Source of the DNA: Candidatus Curtissbacteria bacterium
GTDB taxonomy: Bacteria > Patescibacteriota > Microgenomatia > Curtissbacterales > GWA2-41-24
Assembly: GCA_030688205.1 (NCBI GenBank)
Contig: JAUYIQ010000059.1
Span: forward strand, 1 to 36,866
Reading direction: 5' to 3'
DNA length: 36,866 nt
Numbering within the stretch: the stretch's first letter is position 1; every line of letters begins with the position of its first letter. The notes beneath the pieces are model-generated. The model saw only the letters and a list, made by a program, of their open reading frames with translations, did not search any database and was not told where the DNA came from. Positions 1 to 9,249 of the stretch are shown one piece after another. A program made the translations under genes and the position numbers.

Positions 1-684
1 CCCGAAGAAAAAAGAAAAAGAATCGCGAAAATTTATTTCAAAGTATTGGAAAAAGAAGCCAAAAGAATCGGAAACAGCCTGTCCGGCGACAGACGGATTA
101 AATTCTTGGGTCAAGGAACAATATATCCGGACAGAATAGAATCGGCCCAGCCCACAAAACATGCGGATAAAATAAAAAGCCATCACAACGTTACCCTCCC
201 TGAAGGGCTCAAGTTAGAAATCTTGGAACCTGTAGCAGAACTTTACAAAGATGAAGTCAGAAAAATTGGGTTACTGCTTGGAATTGATGAAGAATTTATT
301 TTTCGCCATCCTTTTCCGGGGCCAGGCCTTGCAATAAGGATTGTGGGAGAAGTGACGGAAGAAAGGTTGCAAATTCTACGACTTGTAGACGAGATTTTTA
401 TTACTGAGCTTAAATCAAATAATATATATAATAAGGTAGGACAAGCATTTGCCGCTCTTTTACCTGTTAAGTCCGTCGGAGTGATGGGAGACAGCAGAAC
501 ATATTCTTACATCGTTTCTTTAAGATCCGTTGACACCACAGATTTCATGACTGCCGACTGGTCAAAAATTCCCTACGATGTTTTAGAAAAAATCTCCACG
601 CGTATTGTCAACGAAGTCCGTGGTGTCAACCGCGTTGTCTACGACATTACCCAAAAACCTCCGGCAACCATCGAGTATGAATAA
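1..684 (+). CDS. guaA: GMP synthase (glutamine-hydrolysing), C-terminal part; gene starts before the window
   Basis: Frame is open from base 1. Protein has [48 protein letters not shown] and C-terminal [18 protein letters not shown], typical of the GuaA dimerisation domain. Confidence 0.97.
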   Translation, partial: PEEKRKRIAKIYFKVLEKEAKRIGNSLSGDRRIKFLGQGTIYPDRIESAQPTKHADKIKSHHNVTLPEGLKLEILEPVAELYKDEVRKIGLLLGIDEEFIFRHPFPGPGLAIRIVGEVTEERLQILRLVDEIFITELKSNNIYNKVGQAFAALLPVKSVGVMGDSRTYSYIVSLRSVDTTDFMTADWSKIPYDVLEKISTRIVNEVRGVNRVVYDITQKPPATIEYE

Positions 685-1228
685 ATTCCATCTTTTTGAT
701 ATCGTGGTCGTTTCCTCAAACGCCGGCAAAATTGCAGAAATCAATGATATTCTGGGTACCAATCACCAAGTATCGGCAATCGACATCCCTGAAATTCAAT
801 CATTAGATCTTGACGAAGTAATTACTGCAAAAGCAAAGGCGGCTTATGCCAGAATCAAAAAGCCGGTACTTGTCACAGACGTGAGTTTGGAAATAGAAGG
901 CCTGGGCGGTTTACCCGGACCTTTTGTAAAATACTTCTTAAAAACTTTGGGCGAAGAGAAAACCGTTCAGCTTGTAAAAGGAAGTAAAAGAACTAAGGTT
1001 ACAGATGCTGTTGCAATATACGATGGAAAAACTTTAAAGATTTTTAAAGGTACGGTTTGGGGTAGGGTTGTTCCAAAATCACGAGGTAAAAATGGTTTTG
1101 GATTCGATTTCGTCTTTATCCCGGATGGATACAACAAGACTTATTCTCAAATGCCCACTTCTTTGAAAAACCGGATTTCACACCGTGCCGAAGCGCTAAA
1201 AAAATTAAGAAAATTTTTAGATAACTAA
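677..1228 (+). CDS. rdgB: Non-canonical purine NTP pyrophosphatase (RdgB/HAM1 family)
   Basis: ATG at 677 overlaps the guaA stop. Protein: [26 protein letters not shown]...[23 protein letters not shown]...[12 protein letters not shown]...[13 protein letters not shown]1/Ntdp motifs. The ORF-track start at 605 is probably too far upstream. Confidence 0.92.
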   Translation: MNKFHLFDIVVVSSNAGKIAEINDILGTNHQVSAIDIPEIQSLDLDEVITAKAKAAYARIKKPVLVTDVSLEIEGLGGLPGPFVKYFLKTLGEEKTVQLVKGSKRTKVTDAVAIYDGKTLKIFKGTVWGRVVPKSRGKNGFGFDFVFIPDGYNKTYSQMPTSLKNRISHRAEALKKLRKFLDN

Positions 1229-1229
1229 A

Positions 1230-1823
1230 TTACGAAGTCTTTTTAAAAACTATAAGTCGGTATCCAAGAAAATTCCATATCAACGATAGCCCTGTCGCAA
1301 GTACCTTGGCAAAATTTGCCCAAAGCGTATCCGAATTAACCAAAATAGGAGGGACGAATGTTGTCAGGGCAAAAACTACACCGGTATTTATCGCAAGTCC
1401 AATCAGGGTAACTGCGAAAAAAGTCACGAAATTCGATTTTTTACCCTCGCCAAAGACCCATCCCTTATTCCAATAAAAGCTGTTCAAGACAGCTAAAGAA
1501 AAAGAAGTCGCGTTTAACAAGATAATAAGAGGACCGCTTACAACCCCTGTTCTGGCGATCAAAAAGTTTAAAGCCCCAAAATCAATGGCCGTGTTTAAAA
1601 CTCCAACAAGAGCAAACTTTGCAACCTGCCAAATAATGGGAAATGATTTTCCGATTAAGTTGGCAACAAACATGCCACAAACAATAATAAGTGGCAGTAC
1701 AAAAAGAGATAGAGGGAAAAATGGTATTTTATCCCCGGCGTTTGTTACAAGAAGCGTGGGAATTAAAAAAATCGCAGTTCCAAACCCAGCCGCAAAAGAC
1801 AATATTAAATCTTTTCTACCCAT
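1230..1823 (-). CDS. GtrA-like family integral membrane protein
   Basis: Multiple hydrophobic segments; FALVGVLNTAIDFGALNFLI...NSFYWNKGWVFGEG...NFLGYRLIVFKK is the GtrA/DPMS pattern. Confidence 0.85.
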   Translation of the reverse strand: MGRKDLILSFAAGFGTAIFLIPTLLVTNAGDKIPFFPLSLFVLPLIIVCGMFVANLIGKSFPIIWQVAKFALVGVLNTAIDFGALNFLIARTGVVSGPLIILLNATSFSLAVLNSFYWNKGWVFGEGKKSNFVTFFAVTLIGLAINTGVVFALTTFVPPILVNSDTLWANFAKVLATGLSLIWNFLGYRLIVFKKTS

Positions 1824-1870
1824 CTACATATATAATAGCAAAAAGCCCCATATTGGTATATGATAAATTT

Positions 1871-2275
1871 ATGCCCTCTCTCAAACAGGTGTTTGGTATA
1901 GGTCGTTTTCCTCACTATTACGGCGACATTGTAAGATTCTTTTTTTTCCTCGCAGGCACGATTCTACTTCTAAGCTTGCCGCTTTTAAGAAGTCTTATCC
2001 CCATACCCATTTACGTTTCCATTTTTGCAATTCTGGCACTCGTCTTCGTTGCGGGTCTCACAAATCCGGCGCAGAAATGGCTTAGCGCCGTTGACGTTAT
2101 AACGTCTTCGGTTGGTTTTATAGTTTTTGAATATTATGCTGTTTTGACTTTTTCTTCAGCGGAAGACTTTTTCTTCTTCCTTATCAATCAAACGTTGGCA
2201 GCACTTTTTCTTTTTGCATTCTACTTTGCAACAAAAACCATGCGCGGATTCCTGGTTAAGGAAAGAAAAGAATAG
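1871..2275 (+). CDS. Small integral membrane protein, unknown function
   Basis: In-frame ATG at 1871 (MPSLKQVFGIGRFPHYYGDIVRFFFFLAG...) with a -10-like TATGAT 6 nt upstream; four predicted hydrophobic helices. Confidence 0.65.
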   Translation: MPSLKQVFGIGRFPHYYGDIVRFFFFLAGTILLLSLPLLRSLIPIPIYVSIFAILALVFVAGLTNPAQKWLSAVDVITSSVGFIVFEYYAVLTFSSAEDFFFFLINQTLAALFLFAFYFATKTMRGFLVKERKE

Positions 2276-2315
2276 TTGCACAAAATATTCTAGGGTGTTA
2301 ATCTAAATACAGGCC

Positions 2316-2648
2316 ATGAATATTAAAAGATCGGCAACTGCTTTAGTTGTCTCAACATTCTTATTACTTACCATAGCTACGACAACCTTTGCCCAGACAA
2401 CATCTCCAAGTCCGTCTCCTTCAACTGATCCCTCAGCGAGTCCATCTTCTTCCGTGAGCCCATCACCCAGCGCATCGCCAGACTCCGGAGCCGGAGGTGC
2501 TACCAAGTCCGCTGTACTTGGAGAGACAACGTCGCTTGGCAATACCAGTAACAATAAGGAAATAGCCAAATGGGCTATTGCTTTCGGAGTCGGGATTCTT
2601 GCTTTTCTAATTGGTTTAAAAGTTGCCAGGAGCAAAGCTGAAGAGTGA
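2316..2648 (+). CDS. Secreted Ser/Pro-rich protein with signal peptide and C-terminal TM plus basic tail; possible sortase substrate
   Basis: Signal peptide ending TTTFAQ, low-complexity PSPSPSTDPSASPSSS region, AVLGETTSLGNTSNNKE then a TM helix and KVARSKAEE tail; overlaps the sortase gene. Confidence 0.75.
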   Translation: MNIKRSATALVVSTFLLLTIATTTFAQTTSPSPSPSTDPSASPSSSVSPSPSASPDSGAGGATKSAVLGETTSLGNTSNNKEIAKWAIAFGVGILAFLIGLKVARSKAEE

Positions 2649-3201
2649 TTACTTTATACAGTTAATTATCTTTGGAATGAGCGCAACCATAGTTGCGCTT
2701 CTTGCTATTAAGTTTTATCCCTCACAAATAATTAAAAATCTTCAAGGAGAAGAGAAGGAAAAGCGTATCCAAAGTGCCCGAACTATAGACGCTACTCAGA
2801 CTTCATCGCCTGAGTCTTCACAGCCAACATATATCACAATTCCAAGTGTAAGCATTAACCTCCCGGTTTCACCGGGCCAAATTGTGGATAACCAGTGGAC
2901 GCTTTACGACACCAGAGTTTCCTGGCTGTCGACCTCACAAACACCGGGGAAAGGTAATGTAATCCTTTATGGGCACAACAGGGTTAATATTTTAGCAAAT
3001 CTGGAAAAAGTAACTATTGGTTCTGAAATCAGTGTTAAAACAAAAGAAAAAAAAGACACTTACATTATTTCGGAAAAACGAAAAGTAACCCCTGAGGATA
3101 TAGACGCAATATTATCTCCAAAAGACCAGCTTACAATATATACCTGCAACGGAAACTTCGATGAAAAACGCTTGGTCGTTATCGCCTACCCAAAAGTTTA
3201 A
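2623..3201 (+). CDS. Sortase family protein
   Basis: N-terminal TM; ITIPSVSINLPV, ...GKGNVILYGHNR (catalytic His) and LTIYTCN (catalytic Cys), followed by KRLVVIAY. Confidence 0.9.
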   Translation: MPGAKLKSDYFIQLIIFGMSATIVALLAIKFYPSQIIKNLQGEEKEKRIQSARTIDATQTSSPESSQPTYITIPSVSINLPVSPGQIVDNQWTLYDTRVSWLSTSQTPGKGNVILYGHNRVNILANLEKVTIGSEISVKTKEKKDTYIISEKRKVTPEDIDAILSPKDQLTIYTCNGNFDEKRLVVIAYPKV

Positions 3202-3204
3202 AAA

Positions 3205-4728
3205 ATGCTAGCTAAAATAACATCTGCCGCTGTTGTCGGATTGGACGCAGTACCGATAACAGTCGAAGTAGATATTGCGGCAATGGGCCTCCCATCCTTC
3301 ACAATAGTCGGTCTTGCAGACAAAGCAGTTCAGGAGTCGAAAGAAAGGGTACGTGCTGCTCTTAAAAACTCAGGCGCAGATATGCCGCCAAAGAGAATTA
3401 CCATAAACTTGGCACCAGCAGATCTCCCCAAAGAAGGCCCGGCATACGATTTGCCGATAGCGCTTGGAATTCTGGTTGCTTCAGGACAATTGCCCCAGCT
3501 GGATTTTTCCGACGCTATTTTTTTAGGTGAACTTTCACTTGATGGATCATTGCTTCCGATATGGGGAATATTACCCTGCGCAATTTTGGCAAGAGATAAA
3601 AATTTCCACAGCATTTTTCTGCCCGAAGAAAATTTAGAAGAAGCCCAATCAGTAAACAAGATAAAAATTTTTCCTGTCAAATCACTAAAACAACTTTTCG
3701 ACCATTTCGCAAACCCCCAAAAACAAATAACTCCGGCAAACTTTAAGAAACAAAAATATTCAAATATTCAGAACCCGGAATACGATTTTGAAAACATCAA
3801 AGGACAGGAAAGTGCCAAACGCGCTTTAGAAATTGCCGCAGCCGGTAGCCACAATGTTTTGATGAAAGGCCCGCCCGGAGCAGGTAAAACACTTATGGCA
3901 AGAAGTTTTGCAACAATTCTCCCGAACCTTTCTTTTGAAGAAAGCCTGGAAGTTACAAAAATATATTCAGTTGCAAACCTTCTTTCAAGCGATACCCCAA
4001 TAATTTTATCCCGTCCATTCCGCAGCCCGCACCATACAACAAGCAATGTTGGCTTAATCGGAGGTGGAAATACTCCAAGACCCGGCGAAATATCACTGGC
4101 ACACCGAGGCGTACTTTTCCTGGACGAGTTTCCCGAATTTCCAAGACACGTTCTAGAGGCACTACGCCAACCAATTGAGGATGGTGAAGTTACAATATCA
4201 AGAGCTGCAGGCTCCGTAAAATTTCCCTGCAGGTTCTCGCTCGTTGCGGCAGCTAATCCTTGCCCATGCGGATACTTTGGCGACGAAACCAGAAACTGCA
4301 CTTGTAGTCCCTCAACAATTACCACATATCAAAAAAGAATCTCCGGCCCAATTTTAGATCGAATAGATATTCACATTACTGTCCCTGCGATCCCCCCTGG
4401 TAAATTAACAGGAAAGTTTCAATCAGAATCATCAGCCAGCATTCAAAAACGAGTTCAAAAAGCCCGCGACAATCAACTTAAAAGATTTAAAGGTCTAAAA
4501 ATAACGTCAAATGCGGAGATGAACAATAAGCAACTAAAACAATTTTGTAATTTAGACGACCAATCAATCCTTCTTCTTAAACAAGCGATTGCAAAACTGA
4601 ACCTATCCGCCCGCGCATTTCACCGAGTAATCAAAATTGCCAGAACCATCGCCGATCTCGAAGAATCTATCAAAATCAAATCCAATCATATCGCAGAGGC
4701 TCTCCAATATCGACCAACAGATAGTTAA
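3205..4728 (+). CDS. yifB: YifB/ComM family Mg-chelatase-like AAA ATPase
   Basis: LPSFTIVGLADKAVQESKERVRAAL N-domain, Walker A GPPGAGKTLMARSF, FRSPHHTTSNVGLIGGG, HRGVLFLDEFPEF, AANPCPCG. Confidence 0.97.
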   Translation: MLAKITSAAVVGLDAVPITVEVDIAAMGLPSFTIVGLADKAVQESKERVRAALKNSGADMPPKRITINLAPADLPKEGPAYDLPIALGILVASGQLPQLDFSDAIFLGELSLDGSLLPIWGILPCAILARDKNFHSIFLPEENLEEAQSVNKIKIFPVKSLKQLFDHFANPQKQITPANFKKQKYSNIQNPEYDFENIKGQESAKRALEIAAAGSHNVLMKGPPGAGKTLMARSFATILPNLSFEESLEVTKIYSVANLLSSDTPIILSRPFRSPHHTTSNVGLIGGGNTPRPGEISLAHRGVLFLDEFPEFPRHVLEALRQPIEDGEVTISRAAGSVKFPCRFSLVAAANPCPCGYFGDETRNCTCSPSTITTYQKRISGPILDRIDIHITVPAIPPGKLTGKFQSESSASIQKRVQKARDNQLKRFKGLKITSNAEMNNKQLKQFCNLDDQSILLLKQAIAKLNLSARAFHRVIKIARTIADLEESIKIKSNHIAEALQYRPTDS

Positions 4729-4822
4729 ATAGCAACATGCAGCTCTTTCAAAAGTTGGTCGATAAACTAAAACATTCGCGAGTATTTCCCTTTTACTAGC
4801 CAAAGGTTTAAAATCGTTTTGC

Positions 4823-5491
4823 TTGAAAAGGTTTGAGAAAAAGATTCTTAGCTTTGATGAGTTTTTCCTAACGGGAAAGCAATATCGATTCAAAAAAGGC
4901 CAACTTATATTAAGACCCGACATTATTCCTACTGGTCTTTATTACATCGAAAAAGGCTACGTTCGCGTTTATTACCTAACCGAATCAGGCAGAGAGAAAC
5001 TCCACGTTATCTATAAAAAAGACGAACTGTTCCCTCTTCTTTTAGTTTTAAAAAAAATCCATAAGGACGCTTATTATGAAGCCATGGATGAGGTAGTATG
5101 CCGAAAAATTGAAGCGAAAGTTTTTCTAGAACAATTATCAAAAAACCCTCACTTTTCTTTTGCCCTCACCCAAAGACTGACTGATCTTTTGAATGTTTTT
5201 ATAAATAGATTAGACAACCTGGAAACCCATGGAGGACCCTCCAGAGTGATAGCCAGATTATTATTTTTAGCTGAAAGATTTGGACTAAAGACAAAGGATG
5301 GAATTTTAATTGAGGTTCCTGTTACCCACAAAGACATAGCCGACTCTGTCGCATTAAATAGGGAATCTGTTAGCCGCCAGATAGAAGATCTTCTAAAAAG
5401 ACAAATTATTGAAGTAAAAAATCATAAATTCCTTATCCCAAAAATCAGAAAACTACAAAAAGAATTATTAAACCAAGAAGATCGATATTAA
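4823..5491 (+). CDS. Crp/Fnr family transcriptional regulator
   Basis: Cyclic-nucleotide-binding-like N domain (GLYYIEKGYVRVYYLTESGREKLHVIYKKDELFPLL) and HTH (VTHKDIADSVALNRESVSRQIEDLLKRQII). The TTG start is uncertain. Confidence 0.88.
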   Translation: MKRFEKKILSFDEFFLTGKQYRFKKGQLILRPDIIPTGLYYIEKGYVRVYYLTESGREKLHVIYKKDELFPLLLVLKKIHKDAYYEAMDEVVCRKIEAKVFLEQLSKNPHFSFALTQRLTDLLNVFINRLDNLETHGGPSRVIARLLFLAERFGLKTKDGILIEVPVTHKDIADSVALNRESVSRQIEDLLKRQIIEVKNHKFLIPKIRKLQKELLNQEDRY

Positions 5492-5850
5492 CAATTGCAG
5501 GTACTTTTAGAGATAACCTCATTTGTCGGGATTATTCGATATTTACCGTCATTTTCAGGAAGTCCTTTTGGTAATAAATAACCCTGCCACTTGCCCTGTC
5601 CTACGCAAAGCTCAAGATGGACTGAATCGGTAAGTCCCGGCTCGTCTTCAACCTCAAAAGCTCGAAAATACCCACAAGCGATGATTTTATCCGGTTTATG
5701 CTTTTTCTTTGATCCAATTAAAACTGCACCAATATTTTTAGCAAATGACCAAATAAATTTCCCTTGACCGTCTAATATTATAAATCTTGTTCTAATATCT
5801 GTTTCGAAAAGCTCATATTCTCCTTCTTTTAACTTTTTAACCATCCCCAA
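5488..5850 (-). CDS. Hypothetical protein
   Basis: 120-aa ORF convergent with the Crp/Fnr gene (4-bp overlap); no family recognised. Confidence 0.6.
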   Translation of the reverse strand: MGMVKKLKEGEYELFETDIRTRFIILDGQGKFIWSFAKNIGAVLIGSKKKHKPDKIIACGYFRAFEVEDEPGLTDSVHLELCVGQGKWQGYLLPKGLPENDGKYRIIPTNEVISKSTCNC

Positions 5851-5877
5851 AAAATAAATTATCTAAGAATAAATTTC

Positions 5878-5893
5878 CGTGATTCTAATCACA
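5878..5893. promoter_or_regulatory. CRP-type palindrome cGTGA-TTCTAA-TCACA
   Basis: 9 of 10 arm positions match TGTGA-N6-TCACA. It lies in the divergent interval between the 5488-5850 (-) gene and the Hsp20 operon, close to a Crp/Fnr gene. Confidence 0.5.
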
Positions 5894-6192
5894 ATTGTAA
5901 GGTGATCCGTCGCACTGGCCTTTTGTAATTTTAAATACTGAAAGTTGCAATTATTTGTATTAGTCTTTGCGCGGTGCAATATGACAAGAGGGATTTATTC
6001 AATTAGAAATACAGTACTTCTGCCTAGCTTTGGTTTCTGGGAAGCACTTTCATTATTGGAACCCAAATTGAACTCTTCTACAAGATTCATTAATGGCATA
6101 TTTCAAAAATCATTAATTGGACAAATTTTCCAACTTCTAACTTCCAATCCAAACAAAACCACGTCAAACGCATTTGAGAGGGGTGAGTATAA

Positions 6193-6597
6193 ATGAATGG
6201 TTACTTAATGCCACGTTCCTTATTGGGTTTCCCAACTTTGTTTGAAGAATTAGAAGAAGAATTGATTCCTTCGACCACAACAATTAGCGGACTATCTATT
6301 TTCGAAGACGGCAAAAATGTTTATGTTGAAGCAGCGGTTCCCGGTATAGACCCTAAAAATGCAGATGTAACATTCAACAGAGGGATACTAACCATCACCG
6401 GCGAGAAAACAGAGGAAGAGAAAAAGAAAAAGTACTTTCGCAAGGCATCAAGCTCTTTTTCTTACCGCGTATTAGTTCCTGGAGAAATTGATTCTAACAA
6501 AGAACCAAAGGCTGAAAGCAAAAATGGTGTGATGACGGTAACATTTGCAAAAATGCCCCAGTCACAACCTAAAAAAATTGCCGTTAAAACCGACTAA
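6193..6597 (+). CDS. Hsp20/alpha-crystallin family small heat-shock protein
   Basis: Alpha-crystallin domain: GKNVYVEAAVPGIDPKNADVTFNRGILTITGEKTEEE...GVMTVTFAKMPQSQPKKIAVK. Confidence 0.95.
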   Translation: MNGYLMPRSLLGFPTLFEELEEELIPSTTTISGLSIFEDGKNVYVEAAVPGIDPKNADVTFNRGILTITGEKTEEEKKKKYFRKASSSFSYRVLVPGEIDSNKEPKAESKNGVMTVTFAKMPQSQPKKIAVKTD

Positions 6598-6598
6598 A

Positions 6599-6952
6599 AT
6601 GAATCTTTGTGTAACTACAAAATATTATCAAGCTTCAAGTTCTCTCTGGGAAGCTGTTGAGAGGAATGTCGAAAAGTTAAAATATCGCTTGCCGAATCTC
6701 GGCCCTAATCTTGGGTTGATTAAACTTTTTATCAAAAGAAACAAAAGGAGAAATTATTTTGATGGATCTGTTTCACTTTCTTTACCCAAGAAACACTTAT
6801 ACGCGCATTTTATTGGACTATATCCTGAAGAAGAAGTTAATAACGCATTCGAGCGCCTGTTTAAAGAATTAAGTAAATATAAAGGCAAACATTTTACAAA
6901 CTACAGTCAATATTTTCGACATGATTCCATCCGTCAATATATTGGCCAGTAA
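6599..6952 (+). CDS. HPF/RaiA-like (ribosome hibernation factor-like) protein, tentative
   Basis: ATG at 6599, directly after the hsp20 stop. FDGSVSLSLPKKHLYAHFIGLYPEEEVNNAFERLFKELSKYKGKH resembles the second half of the HPF fold (beta strand, then amphipathic helix ending in K). Confidence 0.55.
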   Translation: MNLCVTTKYYQASSSLWEAVERNVEKLKYRLPNLGPNLGLIKLFIKRNKRRNYFDGSVSLSLPKKHLYAHFIGLYPEEEVNNAFERLFKELSKYKGKHFTNYSQYFRHDSIRQYIGQ

Positions 6953-6954
6953 AA

Positions 6955-7644
6955 ATGAAAAATCAAAAAAACTACAAAAAGCAACTGACAGAGCTCATTG
7001 AAAATTACATTAAACCTCTAGGGGTCACAGATTCAAGGGTGATTAGTGCTTTCAGAAAAGTTCCAAGGCATAAGTTTGTCCCGGCAAATTATCAGAAAGA
7101 TGCCTACTTAGATATCCCTCTGCCAATCGGAGAAGGTCAAACAATCAGTCAGCCTTCATTGGTCGGCGTAATGACGCAAGCGTTGGAATTAAAAGGCCGC
7201 GAAAAAGTTTTGGAGGTCGGTACCGGTTCTGGCTTCCAGGCAGCAATTCTCTCACATCTAGCCAAAAAGGTTTACACAATTGAAATTATCGGAAGGTTGG
7301 CGGATAAAGCGGCTAAAACCCTCAAAGACCTTCACTGCGACAATGTTCATGCTGAAATTGGCGATGGCTCGCAAGGCCTTCCGGAATATGCGCCATATGA
7401 TGCAATTATTGTAACAGCCGCAAGTAATCAAATCCCCAAACCGCTTGTAGATCAGCTTAAAATTGGGGGGAAAATTATTATCCCTGTTGGAGATAGCCTC
7501 TATGGACAACAATTAAAAGTTGGCAAAAAAGTTGGCAACACAATCAAGTTTATCGATATAGAGCCGGTTGCCTTTGTCCCGCTGCGCGGAAAATTTGGTT
7601 TTGACCAAAACTTTAGCCAATCAAAATTTTTTTCAGCAACTTGA
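6955..7644 (+). CDS. pcm: Protein-L-isoaspartate O-methyltransferase
   Basis: VPRHKFVPANYQKDAYLDIPLPIGEGQTISQPSLVGVMTQAL and VLEVGTGSGFQAAILSHLAKKVYTIE. Confidence 0.96.
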   Translation: MKNQKNYKKQLTELIENYIKPLGVTDSRVISAFRKVPRHKFVPANYQKDAYLDIPLPIGEGQTISQPSLVGVMTQALELKGREKVLEVGTGSGFQAAILSHLAKKVYTIEIIGRLADKAAKTLKDLHCDNVHAEIGDGSQGLPEYAPYDAIIVTAASNQIPKPLVDQLKIGGKIIIPVGDSLYGQQLKVGKKVGNTIKFIDIEPVAFVPLRGKFGFDQNFSQSKFFSAT

Positions 7645-8432
7645 ACTGGGAAAAATTATCTAAGATCGTGGAAAACGAAGTTGAAAAAACATTAATAAAA
7701 CTCGAAACATTTCTCAATTCTAAATTTCCAATCCTGTCAGTTTATTTAGGAATATCACAAAGAAAGTCTCCATCCTCAACCTTTTTACTCTCAATATTCC
7801 ACTCGCAAGTACACCAAAACTTAAAAGAGGAAGGACAAAAAACTTTCAAGAAGGATCTGGCTAGAATAGATGATTTCCTTAATACTTCTTACGATAGCCG
7901 AGGTAGACGAAGCATTGTATTTTTCACAGCAGGCAATAATTTATGGGAAACATTGGAATTTGAATTCTACCTTCCTCCACTATGCATAGTTTCAAATTCC
8001 CCTTATACCAATCCGATAATCGAAGTGCTCGGCAAGTACAAACCATATTTAGTTCTTTTAGCAGATAGAAAAAAAGCAAGGCTTTTTACAGTTCATCTTG
8101 GTCGGATTCAAGAACACAAAGATGTATTTAATGCCGAAGTACCACAAAGAGTAAAACATGGAGATAATACTTGGGATCAGCAAGATAAAATAATGAGGCA
8201 TATCGAAGACCACCTGCACAGGCACCTTAAGTTTATAGCACAAGAAACCAGAGAGTTTGTCAAAAAACATCCCGTTAAATTTGTGATAGTCGGCGGACAC
8301 AAAGACATTATCCCAAAAATTAAAAAACACCTAACTTATCCGCTTAACAAAATAGTCACAAGAGAATTTGTTACCGAACTTAATATTCCCTTAAACGAAG
8401 TTTTTCTACACAGCAAGAAAATAGCCAAATAA
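7641..8432 (+). CDS. baeRF-like (bacterial archaeo-eukaryotic release factor / Vms1-like) domain protein
   Basis: VYLGISQ...; RSIVFFTAGNNLWETLEFEF; PIIEVLGKYKPYLVLLADRKKARLFTVHLGRIQE; ...VKFVIVGGHKDIIPKIKKHLTYPLNKIV layout is typical of baeRF families. TTG start overlaps the pcm stop. Confidence 0.75.
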   Translation: MNWEKLSKIVENEVEKTLIKLETFLNSKFPILSVYLGISQRKSPSSTFLLSIFHSQVHQNLKEEGQKTFKKDLARIDDFLNTSYDSRGRRSIVFFTAGNNLWETLEFEFYLPPLCIVSNSPYTNPIIEVLGKYKPYLVLLADRKKARLFTVHLGRIQEHKDVFNAEVPQRVKHGDNTWDQQDKIMRHIEDHLHRHLKFIAQETREFVKKHPVKFVIVGGHKDIIPKIKKHLTYPLNKIVTREFVTELNIPLNEVFLHSKKIAK

Positions 8433-8449
8433 AAATATATAATGGATGA

Positions 8450-9232
8450 ATGTTAAAAATGCCTGTGGAGAAGTTGCTTGATTTATCGGGAAAAACTGCA
8501 ATCATAACCGGTGCTGTTGGGATTGGCTTTGGCATTGCGTATCGACTGGCAGAGGCTGGAGCAAATGTTATGGTTGCAAGCTTGGGAGAAGAGGAAACTA
8601 CCGAGACGGCAAATAAGCTGAAAGGAAACGGGTGGAAAGCAACAGCCATTCAAGTTGATGTCGCTATCCAAGAAGACGTGAAACGAATGGTCGAGCGGAC
8701 AATTCAGACTTACGGTTCCATAGAAATTTTAGTGAATAATGCGGGCATATACCCATCGATTTCGGTCATGAAGATGACACTTGCCGACTTTGAAAAAGTT
8801 CTTGCGGTGAATTTAAAAAGCGTATTTTTGTGTACAAAATACGCGGCAGAGCAAATGATTAAGCAAGGTAATGGCGGAAGAATTATCAACATCACTTCAA
8901 TAGACGCTCTGCACCCGTCATCAGTTGGTCTTGCTCACTACGATGCGTCAAAGCATGGTGTCTGGGGTTTCACCAAGAATGTTGCCCTTGAACTTGCCCC
9001 CCACAAAATCTGGGTAAATGCTATTGCTCCGGGAGGTGTTCTTACCCCGGGCGTAGAGAAACTGCAGAAATCCAATAAAAATCTTCTTGAAAGTTTTCTT
9101 TCAAAAATTCCTATGCACAGACTCGGTGACACTGACGAAATAGGGAAAGTGGCGCTTTTTTTAGCATCCGATATGTCTTCTTACATGACCGGAAGCCAGA
9201 TAGTTGTTGACGGTGGTACACTTTTAACATAA
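8450..9232 (+). CDS. SDR family oxidoreductase (FabG-like)
   Basis: Rossmann start KTAIITGAVGIGFGIAYRLAEAGANV, VNNAGIYP, catalytic Y-x3-K (YDASKHGV), C-terminal SSYMTGSQIVVDGG. Confidence 0.94.
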   Translation: MLKMPVEKLLDLSGKTAIITGAVGIGFGIAYRLAEAGANVMVASLGEEETTETANKLKGNGWKATAIQVDVAIQEDVKRMVERTIQTYGSIEILVNNAGIYPSISVMKMTLADFEKVLAVNLKSVFLCTKYAAEQMIKQGNGGRIINITSIDALHPSSVGLAHYDASKHGVWGFTKNVALELAPHKIWVNAIAPGGVLTPGVEKLQKSNKNLLESFLSKIPMHRLGDTDEIGKVALFLASDMSSYMTGSQIVVDGGTLLT

Positions 9233-9249
9233 AGGAGGTGAATAAATAT

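Noticed and set aside
2400-2480. Ser/Pro codon repeats as a possible CRISPR or VNTR
   Set aside because: Irregular units encoding a PSPS linker, no spacer/repeat structure.
2303-2635. Antisense ORF over the Ser/Pro-rich gene
   Set aside because: Mirror of a low-complexity region; the plus strand has a signal peptide and TM and is clearly the gene.
3768-4325. 185-aa antisense ORF inside yifB
   Set aside because: Fully opposite a strongly supported conserved gene; peptide looks non-biological.
5945-6196. 83-aa ORF upstream of hsp20
   Set aside because: Low-quality composition, no family resemblance, lies in the regulatory gap; kept out of the gene list although translation cannot be excluded.
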